DNA of 5,702 nt from Gemmatimonadota bacterium (GTDB lineage Bacteria; Orphanbacterota; Orphanbacteria; Orphanbacterales; Orphanbacteraceae): assembly GCA_013002425.1 (NCBI GenBank), contig JABDJQ010000144.1, positions 1-5,702 of the forward strand. Direction: 5' to 3'. Each line of letters begins with the position of its first letter. Position 1 is the first letter of the stretch. This document shows, piece by piece, positions 5,044-5,702 of the stretch. Below the pieces are notes generated by a model. The model did not search any database and was not told where the DNA came from. It worked only from the letters and a program-made list of their open reading frames with translations. The position numbers and the translations under genes were made by a program.

Positions 5044-5702
5044 CTATCCGTTCCCCGCTTCTCGCAGAATCTCTTCGAAATTGGCCACGGAGGCCTCCGG
5101 GTTCAGTTCGACCACGCGCTCGAGCCCGGCCCGGGCGAGTTTCTGTCTCGTCTCCGGATCCGAAGCGAGCGCCGAAATCGCGGCCGCCATCAGGCCCTCG
5201 TCCCCGACTGGTACGAGAATGCCGCATGCGCCGTCGCTCAGGTACTCGCGCACGCCCGGGGAGCAATCCGACGCGATCACGGGCAACCCCAGCGCAAACG
5301 CCTCGCCGAACACGTTCGGAAAGGCCTCGCTCCGCGAAGGATGCACGAGAATATCGGCATGCCTCATCAGAGACCAGGGGTTCTCGCACATCCCCGCGAA
5401 GTGTACCCGGTCTTCCATTCCCGCCTCGTGAACGAGAGAACGGATTCGCCCGCGTTCCGGCCCGTCCCCCACGATCACCCAGTCGAACGCGCCCCTGTCT
5501 ACTCCTGCCAGAGATCGGGCCAGAAAGTCCAGACCCTTTTCCGGAGAGAGCCTTCCTACCGTGATCAGATGACAGCGTCCGCTGCCGGCGAACGGGTACT
5601 CGACCATCTCCGCTCCACGCGCCCGAATGCGCGCCGCGTCGATCGGATTCGGAACGACGTCCACCTTCGCGGGCTGCGCCCCGAACTCCTGCACGAGGTC
5701 GT
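5044..5702 (-). CDS. GT4-type (GT-B fold) glycosyltransferase, C-terminal part; 5' end outside window
   Basis: This enzyme probably transfers a sugar from a nucleotide-sugar donor to the glycan handled by the exporter downstream. About 218 residues are visible, roughly the C-terminal, donor-binding half of a 350-400 residue enzyme. Counting from the GTG codon at 5692-5694, one sees VDVVPNPID (11-19), the phosphate-binding GRLSPEKGLD (47-56, Arg48 and Lys53), VIVGDGPERG (73-82), and the donor-site Glu-x7-Glu motif (Glu123 and Glu131) followed by ALGLPVIASD (134-143). The GTG is not a plausible start: the frame stays open to the window edge and the Rossmann domain that binds the acceptor is missing before it. 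The stop codon touches the start of the permease gene, so the gene belongs to the exporter operon. The sugar and linkage are unknown. Confidence 0.93.
   Translation of the reverse strand, partial: DLVQEFGAQPAKVDVVPNPIDAARIRARGAEMVEYPFAGSGRCHLITVGRLSPEKGLDFLARSLAGVDRGAFDWVIVGDGPERGRIRSLVHEAGMEDRVHFAGMCENPWSLMRHADILVHPSRSEAFPNVFGEAFALGLPVIASDCSPGVREYLSDGACGILVPVGDEGLMAAAISALASDPETRQKLARAGLERVVELNPEASVANFEEILREAGNG

Noticed and set aside
4277..5389. A 370-codon minus-strand frame across the glycosyltransferase and permease genes.
   Set aside because: It spans two well-supported genes out of frame and its Arg/Ser/Gly-rich product has no family features.
1..5702. CRISPR array, tRNA/rRNA, insertion sequence or attachment site.
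   Set aside because: No regularly spaced identical repeats, tRNA-like or rRNA-like sequence, transposase or flanking inverted repeats were seen.

Overview
All five recognisable genes lie on the minus strand, so the window reads biologically from high to low coordinates. It is GC-rich, coding-dense DNA from a bacterium with an outer envelope. The best lineage clue is the large secreted protein in the middle. It ends in a FlgD-Ig-like / type IX secretion (T9SS) type A-like tail with a Tyr-Pro-Asn-Pro (YPNP) motif, and such tails are typical of the FCB superphylum and neighbouring candidate phyla (for example Eisenbacteria- or Latescibacteria-like genomes). This placement is an inference; no rRNA or other phylogenetic marker is present.

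Region 1 (5702 down to 3525) is a compact polysaccharide-export operon. It holds the C-terminal half of a GT4-type glycosyltransferase (cut by the window edge), an ABC-2 permease of the Wzm/KpsM/TagG type, and its ATPase of the Wzt/KpsT/TagH type. The glycosyltransferase stop codon abuts the permease ATG. The permease and ATPase genes overlap by 14 bases, and a near-perfect Shine-Dalgarno (SD) sequence for the ATPase lies inside the permease coding sequence. Together the genes would assemble a glycan on the cytoplasmic face and export it across the inner membrane. The ATPase lacks the C-terminal carbohydrate-binding domain of long Wzt proteins.

Region 2 (3524 to 3388) is the only sizeable intergenic gap. 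It carries a good sigma70-like promoter (TGGACA, 18-base spacer, TACAAT) pointing into the next gene, a GC-rich hairpin at the predicted start of the leader RNA, and a strong ribosome binding site. I found no convincing terminator for the ABC operon.

Region 3 (3387 to 790) encodes an 865-residue secreted Asp-box (BNR/VPS10/sortilin-like) beta-propeller protein. It has a signal peptide, a conserved-looking N-terminal segment, eleven clear Asp-boxes plus one degenerate one, His-x-Asp-x-His and Gln-Asp-Asn-Gly motifs in the propeller, and the C-terminal sorting-type domain.

Region 4 (740 to 1) is the first 246 residues of a YegS/LCB5-type diacylglycerol/lipid kinase, probably starting at TTG and co-transcribed with the propeller gene. 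Its C-terminus lies outside the window.

Very long plus-strand reading frames, including one of 1018 codons, run opposite these genes and are best explained as antisense shadows. I did not find a clearly new system. The most interesting objects are the motif-rich propeller protein and its dedicated promoter beside a glycan exporter.
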